31,169 bases of DNA from Gonapodya prolifera JEL478 (GCA_001574975.1 KQ965734.1:964579-995747), one strand, 5' to 3'. Counted from the stretch's first letter, positions 19,801 to 29,860 are shown. Numbers and translations: made by a program. Notes: generated by a model not told the origin, from the sequence alone.

Positions 19801-22800
19801 CGTTCCGATCCGTCCGCTTCTCCCCGCCCACCCTACCGGGCTCCGAAACCCTCTCCTCATTCTCCTTGGACGTCCCACCGGGAGCCTTGTGTGCCATTGT
19901 CGGTGCCCCGGCGGACTTTCCTGTCGGGGCGCTTCTTGCGCGTTTATATGACCCTGACGATGGCGCTATTGAACTGGACGGCTGTGATGTGCGCTCCGTC
20001 CCCTTGTCCGTGTTGAGGCGCGGACTTGTCCACGTCGTCGACCCGGGCGCGCCGCTGTTCTCCGGTACCGTGGGTGACAACGTTGCCATGGGGCACCCAG
20101 GCGGACTCAGAATGTGTACGGTAAACGAGGTGGAGGCGGCGTGTGGGATGGTGGGAGTGGACGAGAGCATCAAGGCGGCAGGGTTGGGCGAGGGGTACGC
20201 GGCCAGGGTCGAGGATGGAGGTGAATGGCTGGGAGATGAAGTGCGAAAGAGGCTGTTGGTCGCGAGGGCTGTGTGTGGTGCGAGGGGTGGTGTAGTGGTG
20301 ATTGGTGAGTGTTCAGGTGTTTTGTGGTTGGGGGAGGAAGGATGCCACGTGTGATGAATGCGCTCACCAAAATATCCTTTTACAGACCATGCCACGGACA
20401 CGATGGATGAAATTCTCGAAAAAGCCCTGGTACACACCGTTGCCCGAGCAGGCACACCAGCTCTTTCACTCCATCCAGCAGCCCAGGCTCTCCCTCCGAC
20501 ATCTCTTCCTCGTCCACGAACAACTATCCTGCTCACCAATCGAATCACTGCCCTCCACTCGTCGGACCTGGTGGCCGTTGTACGCGATGGGCGAGTAGCG
20601 GAGTTTGGCACTCTGTCCAGGCTCTCTGCGCAACGAGAAGGACCGTTCAGAGACTGGCTGGCTTCTTCTCGCGCAGTGGGTGGAGACGTGGCTATGGCTT
20701 TGGCAGACGCCATCCTCCCCCCACCAGCAGCTGCGCGTGCTGCGGACGGCGGACTTTTGGTACCCCCCGGTGGGGGGTCTGGGGTATCCTTAGCGCCGAG
20801 GCGACGGCGTCGACCGCGAACGGCCGATCAGATGCGTACCGTGTCGCTGAAGGCGCTGTCTCAGCGGGTTCACGCGGGATCGCGGCAGTATGTGACGGAT
20901 TTGCGGAGTAGGGAAAGGTTAGCAGCGTTTTCGGGGCCAGACGGACCCGGGTTGAGTGACCCGACCCTGCCTGGTTATGTCGATGGGCGGAGGCTTTCGG
21001 CAAGTGCATCTGGTATGAGTATCAGCACATTCGCTACGAATACGACGGACGGTCCAGGGCCTATCACAGTTGCCCCCCACGCCTTTTCTATGTGGGATCT
21101 ATTTTTAATGAACAGGCCCGAGTGGCTTCTCATCGCCGTAGGGTCAACCTTTGCAGCGATCAGAGGGGCTGTACTGCCCTGCTTTGCGGTTGCACTTGCA
21201 ATGGCATTCTCGGTGATCTCAGGCTCAACAGATCCATTTGGGAACGTTGGCATATGGGTGATGATTTTGGCCGTGTTGGCGTGCGCGGAGGGATTGTTCT
21301 TCTACCTCAAGGTTGTTGTGCTTGAGGTGACTGGAGAACGTCTCACGATGCGAGTGCGGAGGCAGCTTTTTGACGCGGTGTTGGGGAAAAGCCTTCAGTG
21401 GTTCGCCCAACCGGGCCACGGAACCGACGTTATCTTGGCTCGTATGGCGACAGACGCCCCACGGATTCGCGGCGCTACCACGTCCAACCTCGGCAATGTC
21501 ATCAATTTCGCCGTAGGATTTCTCGTTGGTGCAGTGTGGGCGCTTGCCGTCGGATGGAAGCTCGCTCTGGTTGGACTTGCGTTTGTTCCCGTCGTGTTAG
21601 TCGCAGCGCAGATGGAGGCGGCAAGTGTTACGTCCACTGAAGGACGGACTTCTAAAGCTCTGGGTGATGGTGATAGGATATCATTTGAGGCAGTAGGAAA
21701 CATCGAGACGATAAAGGCCATGGCACTTGAAGGGTGGTTTGTTGACAGGTACCGAAGAAATTGGGATTCTGGCAAGGCGTACGAGAGCTGGCTTGGATTT
21801 GCGCTGGCTTTCGGTTTTGCACTGTCGCAGATGGCAGTTTTTATGTGCCAAGGTGAGTTGGCGTTTGCCGTTTTTGAGTGCAGCCAACTACGACAAAATT
21901 GTTCACTTTAAAAACACCTGTTTGCACTTAGCTGTACTCTTCTACTATGGCGGTCGTCTGATCACCTTGGATGAATATGCCATTTACCAAGTGCTCATCG
22001 TGTGGGCTCTCCTGGTTTTCTGTTGTGTCACCGCAGGCCAGGTGATTGGCCTCTCCTCGGTCGTCTCCAAAGCCCGTGAATCAGCTACTGTCATTTCGGA
22101 GCTCATCACTTCTTATGACGACCGGCCAAGATCTGCTGGGACTTTTCGGGGTGATGGTCGGGGACCAATTGAGTTTCGGGCGGTGTCGTTCTCCTACCCA
22201 CCCCTTCGCCAGCGATCACTCAATGGTCTTACCCTTACGATTACGTCAAATCAAAATGTGGCGCTGATGGGAATGCAACCAGACAGTGGACAGCTTGCCA
22301 TTGTCGACGTCCTGTTGAAGCTTTATGATGTCACCAAGGGGAACATTTACTTTGATGGAGTGGATGTTTCAAGCTGGGACGCCTTCACTTTGCGAAATAG
22401 AATCGGAGTTCTCAATAGCAATGCTCCTTTAGACAACTCCAACATTTTGGAAAATATCTTTTACGGGGCTCGTAAGTCAATCGCATTTCTGTTACTGAAA
22501 GCGTTGATCATAACCGTTCATATTCATTCCTTTCAAGGAACTACGTCAGTTGCAGAAGCAATTGCCGCTTCGAAAGAAGCTGGGCTACACGCTATTATGA
22601 CAAAGCGGCATCTCTCTTATGGCACCGTATGCTACGATCCCTACCACCCTGAAAATACCAATTCTGTCATAACTGATGATGTTCGGCGACATATCCTACT
22701 TGCTCGAGTGCTTCTTCGCAATCCTCGTGTCTTGATTGTGAATGAATTGGACGAATATAGCTCCGTGGGATCAGAGCGAGGCAGAGGGAACGCTTTCGTG

Positions 22801-23043
22801 ACGCCATCATCGGCATCTCTTCGGGCATCAGAGCTCGCATTCGTGGAGACTTTGTCGCGCGTCGCGCAAGGTCGGACATTCATTTGGCTGCCGCGGTACT
22901 TATCTGCAGTCCCCGCTTTCGAAAGTGCATCCTCTGCTTTTGAAAGTGATAGAGTGCGAGTTCTCGTGTTAAAAGAGGGAGATTTGATTTATGAAGGAAC
23001 TGCGGAAGACCTTCTTGCGAGGACGAATGCACAGCCTGTGTAA
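16844..23043 (+). CDS. Full-length ABCB-like exporter with degenerate ATPase sites (about 1566 aa)
   Basis: Eight exons in phase: 16844-17670, 18569-18661, 18790-19048, 19205-19537, 19629-20304, 20386-21852, 21932-22471, 22538-23043. Layout is TMD1-NBD1-TMD2-NBD2 as in P-glycoprotein-type exporters, after a long Ser/Pro/Gly-rich leader. Family marks: YFRGLLRQDLSWHE in TMD1; ARLYDPDDGAIELDG in NBD1; MRVRRQLFDAVLGKSLQWF in TMD2; LLKLYDVTKGNIYFDGVDV in NBD2. Catalytic motifs are lost: NBD1 Walker A reads GAPADFPVG (no Lys), Walker B/D-loop IDHATDTMD, H-switch LTNR; NBD2 Walker A GMQPDSGQLA, Walker B LIVNELDEY, H-switch WLPRY; neither has LSGGQ. ATP hydrolysis is therefore unlikely. The exon chain is intact, so it is not an evident pseudogene. 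A role as a non-catalytic channel, sensor or scaffold is inference. Confidence 0.88.
17691..17728 (+). other. G-run tract with two TTAGGG units (G-quadruplex candidate)
   Basis: Just after the donor of the first ABC intron the plus strand carries runs of 5, 8, 6, 4 and 4 G separated by short spacers, two of which are TTA. This meets the usual four-run G-quadruplex pattern on the non-template strand, so it would be present in the RNA. The TTAGGG match to the common fungal telomere unit is probably coincidental. Confidence 0.6.
17769..18100 (+). repeat. Diverged tandem repeat inside ABC intron 1
   Basis: The core ACACAGTCGAGCC occurs at 17777 and 17911, with a diverged copy at 18085 (ACACGGTCGAAC). 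Another shared element, cGAGTGGTGGGG-like, recurs near 17858 and 17990. Copies are spaced about 134 and 174 bp apart. The intron is 898 bp, far longer than the others in the window, and this repeat accounts for part of the expansion. Confidence 0.5.
18731..18766 (+). repeat. Poly-C / pyrimidine tract with an N
   Basis: Seventeen consecutive C (18731-18747) followed by TTCCCCCT, the N at 18756 and more C. It lies just upstream of the acceptor of ABC intron 2 (18662-18789) and could serve as its polypyrimidine tract. Length is likely misread by the sequencer; it does not affect the reading frame because it is intronic. Confidence 0.85.
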
Positions 23044-23128
23044 AAGTATCTACGTACTGTGAGTATGAATGTATGTATAGTCAACAGTATTCGTATACAT
23101 GAATCGCCCCTACGCGGTACAGCACCGA

Positions 23129-23134
23129 TTTATT
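23129..23134 (-). terminator. Possible polyadenylation signal of the cyclin gene
   Basis: AATAAA on the minus strand, about 10 nt after the cyclin stop at 23145. Convergent with the ABC gene that ends at 23043. Confidence 0.35.
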
Positions 23135-23144
23135 ACTTGCACGC

Positions 23145-24685
23145 TCACTCGCGCAAAAGCTGCTCAATAAATTCGAAATTGGGGTTGGTCCTGAACACAT
23201 GCTTGTTTGAGGAGAGATCATCCTTGACCGATGAAACCGCCGATGTGACAAAGTTGGCATTCTCCGCCGCGGCTCGTGCACTCAGACCCATCATCTTAAT
23301 GTCACGTTGGTCCTGGTAAAGGCCGTTGTAAGAGATGTTGGTAAAGCCGCCGACAAATAGAAGCTTACCCAAGGGTCCTCAAACTGAAGGAGCTTCTTCG
23401 CAATAACGATGGCACCCGAGACCAGATCTGCCATCGTTAACAACAACGTTTCGTTGTGCAGTATGGCGCAATGGCACAAGAGGCTGACAAGCTGCTCGAA
23501 GCCTGCGTCCTCCTCGGAGCAAAGAAACTCGAAATAAGAATACGGTGTTGTCATGTTCAGGGAAATGTTTGGGTCCCACACGGCTGCACCCAATGCCAGT
23601 TGTTCAAGCTCAGCGATTTTGGTCGGGATGTTCGCCTCATCGTTACCAAGATATGCATCGGAAAGGTGGGATAGATTGATTATTTCCACGTCGTGTAACT
23701 TGGCCGCAAGGGTAGCTGAAGCCATTGCAATATGCTCGAGTCGGTTTCTTGGAACATTCGACGCGCGACTCATGAAAAAATCGAATATCCGGATCGCTGC
23801 GTGCTGGGTTGCAATACTCCACTCTTCGTTGAAAACCATATCAAGAATGAAGATGATGACGTTTGTTCGGTGCGACCAAGAGAGCTCGGGGTGCTGGTCG
23901 ATGTAGGCAACATTCACGGGTCTCTCCATCTGTCAATCACAACCAGCTGCTTTTCACAGAAACAAGAGGAGCGCCGCACAATATCATCTCACCTCCTGAG
24001 CGACGAGCTCCTCCCTCCTCGCAAGCCAATATTCAGCGTCAAGCTCTTCCGCTTTGCCAACAGTCCAACCTCCAGGGCGAAAATGAGAGAGCCTAAGAAA
24101 TAAAAACAGTCCGCTGCTCCATTGTGATGAAACTTCTAAACGCTCACCCCTTTGCTGCGGCGGCCGAGTTCAGTTTCTCCGCGCATTCAAATGCCCGCTC
24201 GCTGGGGACACAAACAAAGAACTTGAATTTAAAGCCAGTTTTGGCCCGTTCAGCACTCTCTGTTATGTGCAGAGCACGCGGTCGGGAAAATACGTTCGTT
24301 GCTTCGGGATCTGTCACTAATCAATGGTTGGAACCCATGCCAAAAATCTCGACATTCAGTTCTCACGCATAGCTTCCCACTGTTTTGTCAGTATCCCAAA
24401 CATTTCCTGGGCTGTTTCTTTGGCAACCAGAGAGCGGCTTCGCACTGAGCATGTAATATTCCGATACAAAAGTTCCACAGGTGCCACGATTTGCGTTGGG
24501 ACTGGTCTACGTAAGGGAAGGATTAAATTTGAGGAAAGAAGACAATAAAACAACAGCCGTTACCCTGGTAATACGCTCTCCTCACGCCCGACACGGAAGG
24601 TACCCGGAACAAACACACCCACCCTTTGCACGGGGATCTTCTTAGCTAAAATGGGCGGTGCCAAAACACACCAAAACTCACTCAT
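23145..24685 (-). CDS. Cyclin-box protein with N-terminal extension (about 400 aa)
   Basis: Six exons in phase: 24564-24685, 24367-24506, 24148-24259, 23993-24092, 23369-23929, 23145-23312. The large exon encodes a cyclin N-box: YIDQHPELSWSHRTNVIIF, then IRIFDFFMSRASNVPR and IAMASATLAAKLHD, with a second helical fold after it, as in cyclins that bind and activate a CDK through the Arg/Lys-Asp/Glu pair of the box. The first 155 residues are not cyclin; they include KFFVCVPSERAFECAEKLNS and end in WLARREELVAQE just before the box. The subclass is unclear; A/B-like is a guess. The start ATG overlaps the end of the small upstream ORF. An in-frame ATG at 23929 could give a shorter product. Confidence 0.8.
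23166..23171 (+). terminator. Possible polyadenylation signal of the ABC gene
   Basis: AATAAA on the plus strand about 120 bp after the ABC stop. It falls inside the last exon of the convergent cyclin gene, so the two 3' UTRs would overlap. Confidence 0.3.
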
Positions 24686-25025
24686 CCGCAGCAAGGGAAT
24701 TCATGAGGGCTACGACCTCATTTGCGAACCTCGCTGAGATGGAGAACACGAATGCTTTCTTTCGGTATGCTGCGCCTTCCGCTTCTCCTTGGCGATATCC
24801 CGTCCTGACGAGCGTATGGGCGTTGGTAACATCATTTTCAACCCGAAGAGCTGGGGAAAATGGCGGGTAGGTTCCTGGTTGTCGGTTGACGCGAAAAAAA
24901 ACGTTCAACTCACCACTCCGAGCCAGGGCCGCTTTCAACCCTCCTAAGCACGTGTCTAGAACATCGCTGTCCGATTCGTCAGTTTTGCACCAGATGGTGC
25001 TCTTGATTTTTTGGCGGGCGCTCAT
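24678..25025 (-). CDS. Small unknown protein (about 94 aa), overlapping the cyclin start
   Basis: Exons 24914-25025 and 24678-24850 join in phase. The product begins MSARQKIKSTIWCKTDESD and ends in MNSLAADE. The segment KKAFVFSISARFANEVVALM resembles KFFVCVPSERAFECAEKLNS in the cyclin extension: both have Phe-Val at the start, an Arg, a Glu and a closing NS-x-A-A. This suggests one duplicated small domain. The stop lies 8 nt inside the proposed start of the cyclin ORF, in a different frame, and a perfect donor (GTGAGT) also sits there, so the ORF may instead be the 5' part of the cyclin gene. No known family. Confidence 0.45.
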   Translation of the reverse strand: MSARQKIKSTIWCKTDESDSDVLDTCLGGLKAALARSGELNVFFRVNRQPGTYPPFSPALRVENDVTNAHTLVRTGYRQGEAEGAAYRKKAFVFSISARFANEVVALMNSLAADE

Positions 25026-25489
25026 ACGAGTCGATGCGGGGTGCGGGTAGAGTATGGCGTCACTGAACAATGAACAAAGGAAGCTCCGGCGTCCGTTTGC
25101 GGGTCGAGCGTAGTCGGTGTGTGCCCAACAATCACTATCGTGTCGGACGAGGGGATGTAAGTGTGTCCGGCTTCGTGATTGATTACGGAGTGAGTGTACA
25201 ATACGAAACATTCATCACTTTCAGTAATATGACCTGTACGAGTACAATACTCAACATTAATCACTTTCAATTATCACAACTCTCAAAATTTAGAACCATA
25301 TCAATGAAAGTTCTCAGCAGTCCTATCAGTAGAGTAATCTTAGATAAATCTCAGATTTGGGAAAAGTACCTCTGAGACACAGACTTCTCGAAGATGAAAA
25401 TCACAAACCTGATATAGAAAACAGCAGTACCCAAGACTGGAATGAGTCACTGAACGGCAAAACGGCAAAATTAAGGGCCATCATCATCC
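25026..25489. promoter_or_regulatory. Divergent upstream region of the small gene and carrier A
   Basis: A 464-bp stretch between two divergent starts. The part 25190-25350 is A/T-rich with several AATA and TTAT words, as expected for promoters. There is no clear TATA box, repeat or RNA gene. Confidence 0.35.
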
Positions 25490-27679
25490 ATGAAAGATTC
25501 AAAGAGCACGGCGGCCACCGATTCAACGAGGGGGCCGGCCATCGAGCAGCAGAGGAAACACCAGCGCGTATCTTCCCGCGGTAGGCCACCTCTGGTATAT
25601 GACAGAGCGGAGCCTTTGAAACGGAGGGCAGCGCGCGTCCAAAAGCTTTTCGAAGAGCTGGACCGCGACAGGACTGGCTATATCGAGTACGGAGATCTAA
25701 AATCAAAGCTTCAAAGCCTTACTCCCACCAAGCAACTCAGGGAGGAAACGGTCGAAGACTACTGTGAGTCGAGCTCAGTGTTCAGAGATCCCACCATCCT
25801 TCAAAACTTTCAATTATAGCAAACCATTTCATGGAAAGAGTAGACCTCAATCATGACCAGAAAATATCATTCGAAGAGTTCTCCATCTTCGTGGAGTCGA
25901 AGGAAAGGGAACTCTGGGATCTCTTCTCTCAACTAGATAGTCGGGGAGATGGATTCATTCGGCGAGACGACCTCGTAGTAGCGTTCAAAGAGGCAGGTAT
26001 CAAGATTGACAGAACTGGACTGGACTCTTTCATGAGGGACGTCGACCGAGACGGCAACGGTGCGTCCAACGTTCCCATGCTTCAATTCAGTGTTACCCCA
26101 ATAATTTACAGGTCTTATTGACTTTCCGGAGCTTCGGGACTTCCTCATTCCTCTATGGCGCACCTCCTCACTCCCACACATAATCGAATTCTACCGCGAT
26201 GTGTACGATCCATCCCTACACATTGAGTTTATGCCCTCAGTCGAACCTATCCCTCAGATGCGCTTACGATCTTTTCTCGCTGGCGCAATATCAGGAGCTG
26301 GTGAGCACCTCCTGTTGCTGCTTTTACTTCCTAGTCTGAAGATGTTTCGGAAAATGATTTTAACGTCTTTTGTCCAGTGTCTCGCACTACAGTGGCACCA
26401 CTCGAGCGTATACAATGCCTGATGAACACGCAAACTCATCGTGAATTTCGCTTCTCACGGGACTTTGTCGATTCGGTGAGGGCGATTTGGAAACAGGACC
26501 ACTTACGAGGATTCTGGCGTGGAAATCTAGGTAATGCACCCCCTCGCTCGTCGCGAAACACAATGCAGAAAGCAAATTAGCACATTTGGACACTAGTCAA
26601 CGTACTTCGAATTGCGCCGTCCATGTCCATTACGTTTGGTGTATTCGAGGAAGCAAAACGTGCTCTCGCGCGGCTTGAAGGTGTGTCCATTAAAGACCTC
26701 AGCCCGGGTGACCGATTTGTCGCGGGGGCGATGGCAGGACTGTCCAGTATGACGGTTACTTACCCGTTTGAGGTCGTTCAAGGTGAGTAGATCAACAAGG
26801 AAGAAATTGAATATACTCAAACGGCGTTCTTTGTCAAGTCCGCATGATGGCAACGATTAATGTTCGTGACACGGCGCAAGGTTCCTCCACGCCAATTTTT
26901 CGCCAGGGAAAAGCAATGGAGCCCCCCGTCAGTTCTCCCACCTACCCGATGTCTCCGAAATCCAACTTTCCATCATCCGCTTCACAAGTACGGTCCGTCA
27001 ACACTGGCGCAGGGCAGGCCACTAACGCGTTCTTCGGATCACCGCGACTACATTCGCGACCCGTACTTTCCACATCGCTCATCCTGGAAACTGTAAGGAG
27101 TATGTGGCGAGAAGGTGGTGTAAAAAGGTTCTATAGAGGCCTGGTGCCATCCATGCTGGGGATTGTTCCTTACGCTGGTGAGCTCAGACGTCTTGATCAG
27201 TTTCGTTTGCACGGGCTAACGTCCTCGGTCTGTAATTACTTAAAGGGTTGAACCTCATGACGTACGAAACGCTCAAACAAGCCTACCTCAGCCGCATCCG
27301 CGACCCCTCATCCACCTCACCGGCATCACCATCACCATTTGCTTTGCTTGGTATCGGCGTCGTAGCCACAGCAACTGGCGCCTCTGTTACCTACCCCCTT
27401 TCCGCGGTTCGTCAGAGACTGCAAGCACAGGGGACTGTAAGTCATCCGCAGATGTATGCTGGGATGAGGGATGTGTTTGTAAGGACTTTCAGGAATGAGG
27501 GCATCAAGGGCTTCTACCGAGGGTGAGTTGCCTTCACAGCATCTCAACTTGAGCCGCCTTTGAGCCGATCACCGAGCAGGCTTCCCGCCTCGCTAGCTAA
27601 AGCACTGCCATCGGCGTCTATCTCGTATGTTATCTACGAAGTGGCAAAGGACGCGCTAGGCGTTCCAAAGGGAGAATGA
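25490..27679 (+). CDS. EF-hand mitochondrial carrier A (SCaMC/Sal1-type ATP-Mg/Pi carrier, about 585 aa)
   Basis: Eight exons in phase: 25490-25763, 25820-26059, 26112-26300, 26378-26530, 26597-26782, 26839-27177, 27246-27522, 27580-27679. The N-terminal half has four EF-hand-like loops: DRDRTGYIEYGD, DLNHDQKISFEE, DSRGDGFIRRDD and a canonical DRDGNGLIDFPE. The C-terminal half is a three-repeat SLC25 carrier with signatures APLERIQ, TYPFEVVQ and TYPLSAVR, and matching RGNLVNVLRIAPS, PSMLGIVPYAG and YRGLPASLAKALPS. Such proteins exchange ATP-Mg for phosphate across the inner mitochondrial membrane when cytosolic Ca2+ rises. The family usually has P-x-[DE]-x-x-[KR]; here repeat 1 ends in Gln. 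An extra Ser/Pro-rich stretch of about 60 residues follows VVQVRMM in the second repeat. Paralogue of the next gene. Confidence 0.93.
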
Positions 27680-27875
27680 CTTTCCTCCCCATTTTTTTTT
27701 CTCTTCCTTTTCCCCTTTAGATGCTACAATAAGTAAATATCCTCCACGACTCTGTGACATGTTAAAGTTTGTTTAGACTAGAAAGAAAGCGACTAGACGT
27801 GAGAGAAAGGGTGTAAAATGATGAATCATCAACCTCGGTCATTTAAAACATCGCTTCCGACAGTATCGCGGTCTG

Positions 27876-29860
27876 ATGGGAGCCAACCTGGATGCCGCGT
27901 CTTCTCAAGGCCATCCAAAGGCGCCGCGTCTTTTTCATGACTCCAAGGAGCGGAGAATCAAGAGGATTCGCAAATTATTTGATCGCCTAGACACGGACAA
28001 GAGCGGCTATGTGGAATTTAAGGAGCTAGAATACAATATCTTGGGACTCCGTGGAAACGCGGCATCTGAGGACACTTCCCGGCGTCTCAGCCGTGATTTC
28101 ATGTCCCATGCCGATCGGGACGATGACAGGCGATTGTCATTCGAGGAGTTCTACGAGTTCGTCGAGGGCAAAGAGAAAGAGCTGTGGAAGCTCTTTCGGG
28201 AAATGGACCAGGACTCAGACGGATTCGTCAAGAGGGTAGACCTTGTGGGTGACACAGTAAAACGCCGCACTGTGAAAGAGTCCAACACCTCGCCGTTTCG
28301 CAATGAAGATGAGAGCGTTTTCCGATGCCGGAGTTTGCATTGACGAAAAGGGATTGGATGCCTTCATCGGACGGGCGGATAAAGACGGAAATGGTGAGCT
28401 CGTGCAGAACATACAGGTAGAACACGCCTTGCTGAACTCCCTTCGCAAAGGCCTTCTCGACTTTCCTGAGCTTCGCGACTTTTTAATTCCGCTCTGGAAG
28501 ACGTCCCTTCCGGATATTGTACAGTATTATCGAGATGTCTATGACCCATCACTGGTTATTGAATTTAATCCCGTTGTGCAACCTGATCCAAACAAACGAT
28601 TAAAATCGTTTTTGGCAGGAGCTGTATCTGGAGCAGTCAGCCGAACAAGCGCAGCGCCACTTGAACGCATCAGAGTACTGATGAACACGCTGACCACGAA
28701 GAACCAGACATTCTGGAGGGATTTTGTGAACTCAGCCAAAGCTATTTATCATGCGGACGGTGTTCTTGGGTTTTGGAGAGGAAACTTGAGTATGTGATAC
28801 GTCACGCCCTTTGATGTGCGATCTCAGTGCAACGGAACTCCGCTTTGCTTTAGTAAACGTTATTCGAATCGCTCCTTCCTCTGCTATAACATTTGGTGTT
28901 TTCGAAGAGTCTAAGAAGACTCTCGCTCGCTTGGAAGGTGTTTCGGGAAGAGACTTGTCACCACTTGGTCGGTTTCTTGCCGGGGGATCAGCGGGGATGG
29001 TTGCCATGACGACAACGTATCCATTCGAAGTAGTTCAGGGTGAGCATTCGAGCTTTTGACTGCTTTGAAGACAAGAAAAACGGATGTCCTTGCAACTGCA
29101 GTTAGAATGATGGCAACCGTTCATGTTCCAAGTGAGAGCGACTCACCAAAGAATGTAGCATCCCCCGGGCTCGGGGCCGCTACGGCTGCGCGCTCAGGTT
29201 CTCACGCGCGAATGGTGCCATCAGGTGGGACCGCCGCTGATGGCCGCTCACCATTGCTTCTTCGAATAGTAAACGGAATGTACCGCGATGGGGGCCTCAG
29301 GGTGTTCTACAATGGATTGCTTCCGTCCATGATTGGAATCGTGCCTTACGCCGGTCTGTAGCCAGGCGTTGGCTCAATGCAAACCCAGTCCTTCATCACT
29401 CCATGGTTTTTCGTTTAGGTTTCAATTTTATGACTTATGAATCTCTTAAGCAATCATACTTTCGCCACCTCAAGCGCCATGCCCCTCCACACACCCAAGT
29501 CGAACCGCAATCTATCGTCCTACTTGCCTTTGGAATCATTGCCACCAGCTCTGCCGCCACCGCAACGTATCCACTTGCTACCGTTCGCACTCGGTTGCAG
29601 GCACAGGGAACGCCTGCTCACCCGTTTCGCTATGACGGAATGGTCGACGTATTTCGGAGAACTTGGCAGCTTGAAGGATGGTGGGGATTCTATCGAGGGT
29701 ACGTGTAAAGTTTATGATCACTCTTCAGCTCACTTGTAAACTCGGCTCAATGATTAGGCTTCCCGCGTCTCTCACAAAAGCCGTCCCTTCCGCTTCATTG
29801 TCGTACGTTGTTTATGAATGGGCGAAGACTACCTTAGGAATCGCCTCGAAGAATGACTGA
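27876..29860 (+). CDS. EF-hand mitochondrial carrier B, tandem paralogue (about 537 aa)
   Basis: Seven exons in phase: 27876-28244, 28309-28393, 28451-28789, 28854-29039, 29102-29353, 29419-29698, 29758-29860. EF loops are better preserved than in copy A: DTDKSGYVEFKE, DRDDDRRLSFEE, DQDSDGFVKRVD and DKDGNGLLDFPE. Carrier signatures are APLERIR, TYPFEVVQ and TYPLATVR, with RGNLINVIRIAPS and PSMIGIVPYAG. Substrate is inferred to be ATP-Mg/phosphate as for SCaMC carriers. It starts 197 bp after the stop of copy A, in the same direction. Five intron positions are shared with copy A (after DGN, GNL, VVQ, PYAG and YRG); copy B has one of its own (after VDL) and lacks two of copy A. The 57-nt intron after DGN is in frame if retained. 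Confidence 0.93.

Noticed and set aside
16844-23043. ABC gene as a pseudogene
   Set aside because: No internal stop or frameshift is needed in any of the eight exons and all splice joins keep phase. Motif loss alone is not proof of decay.
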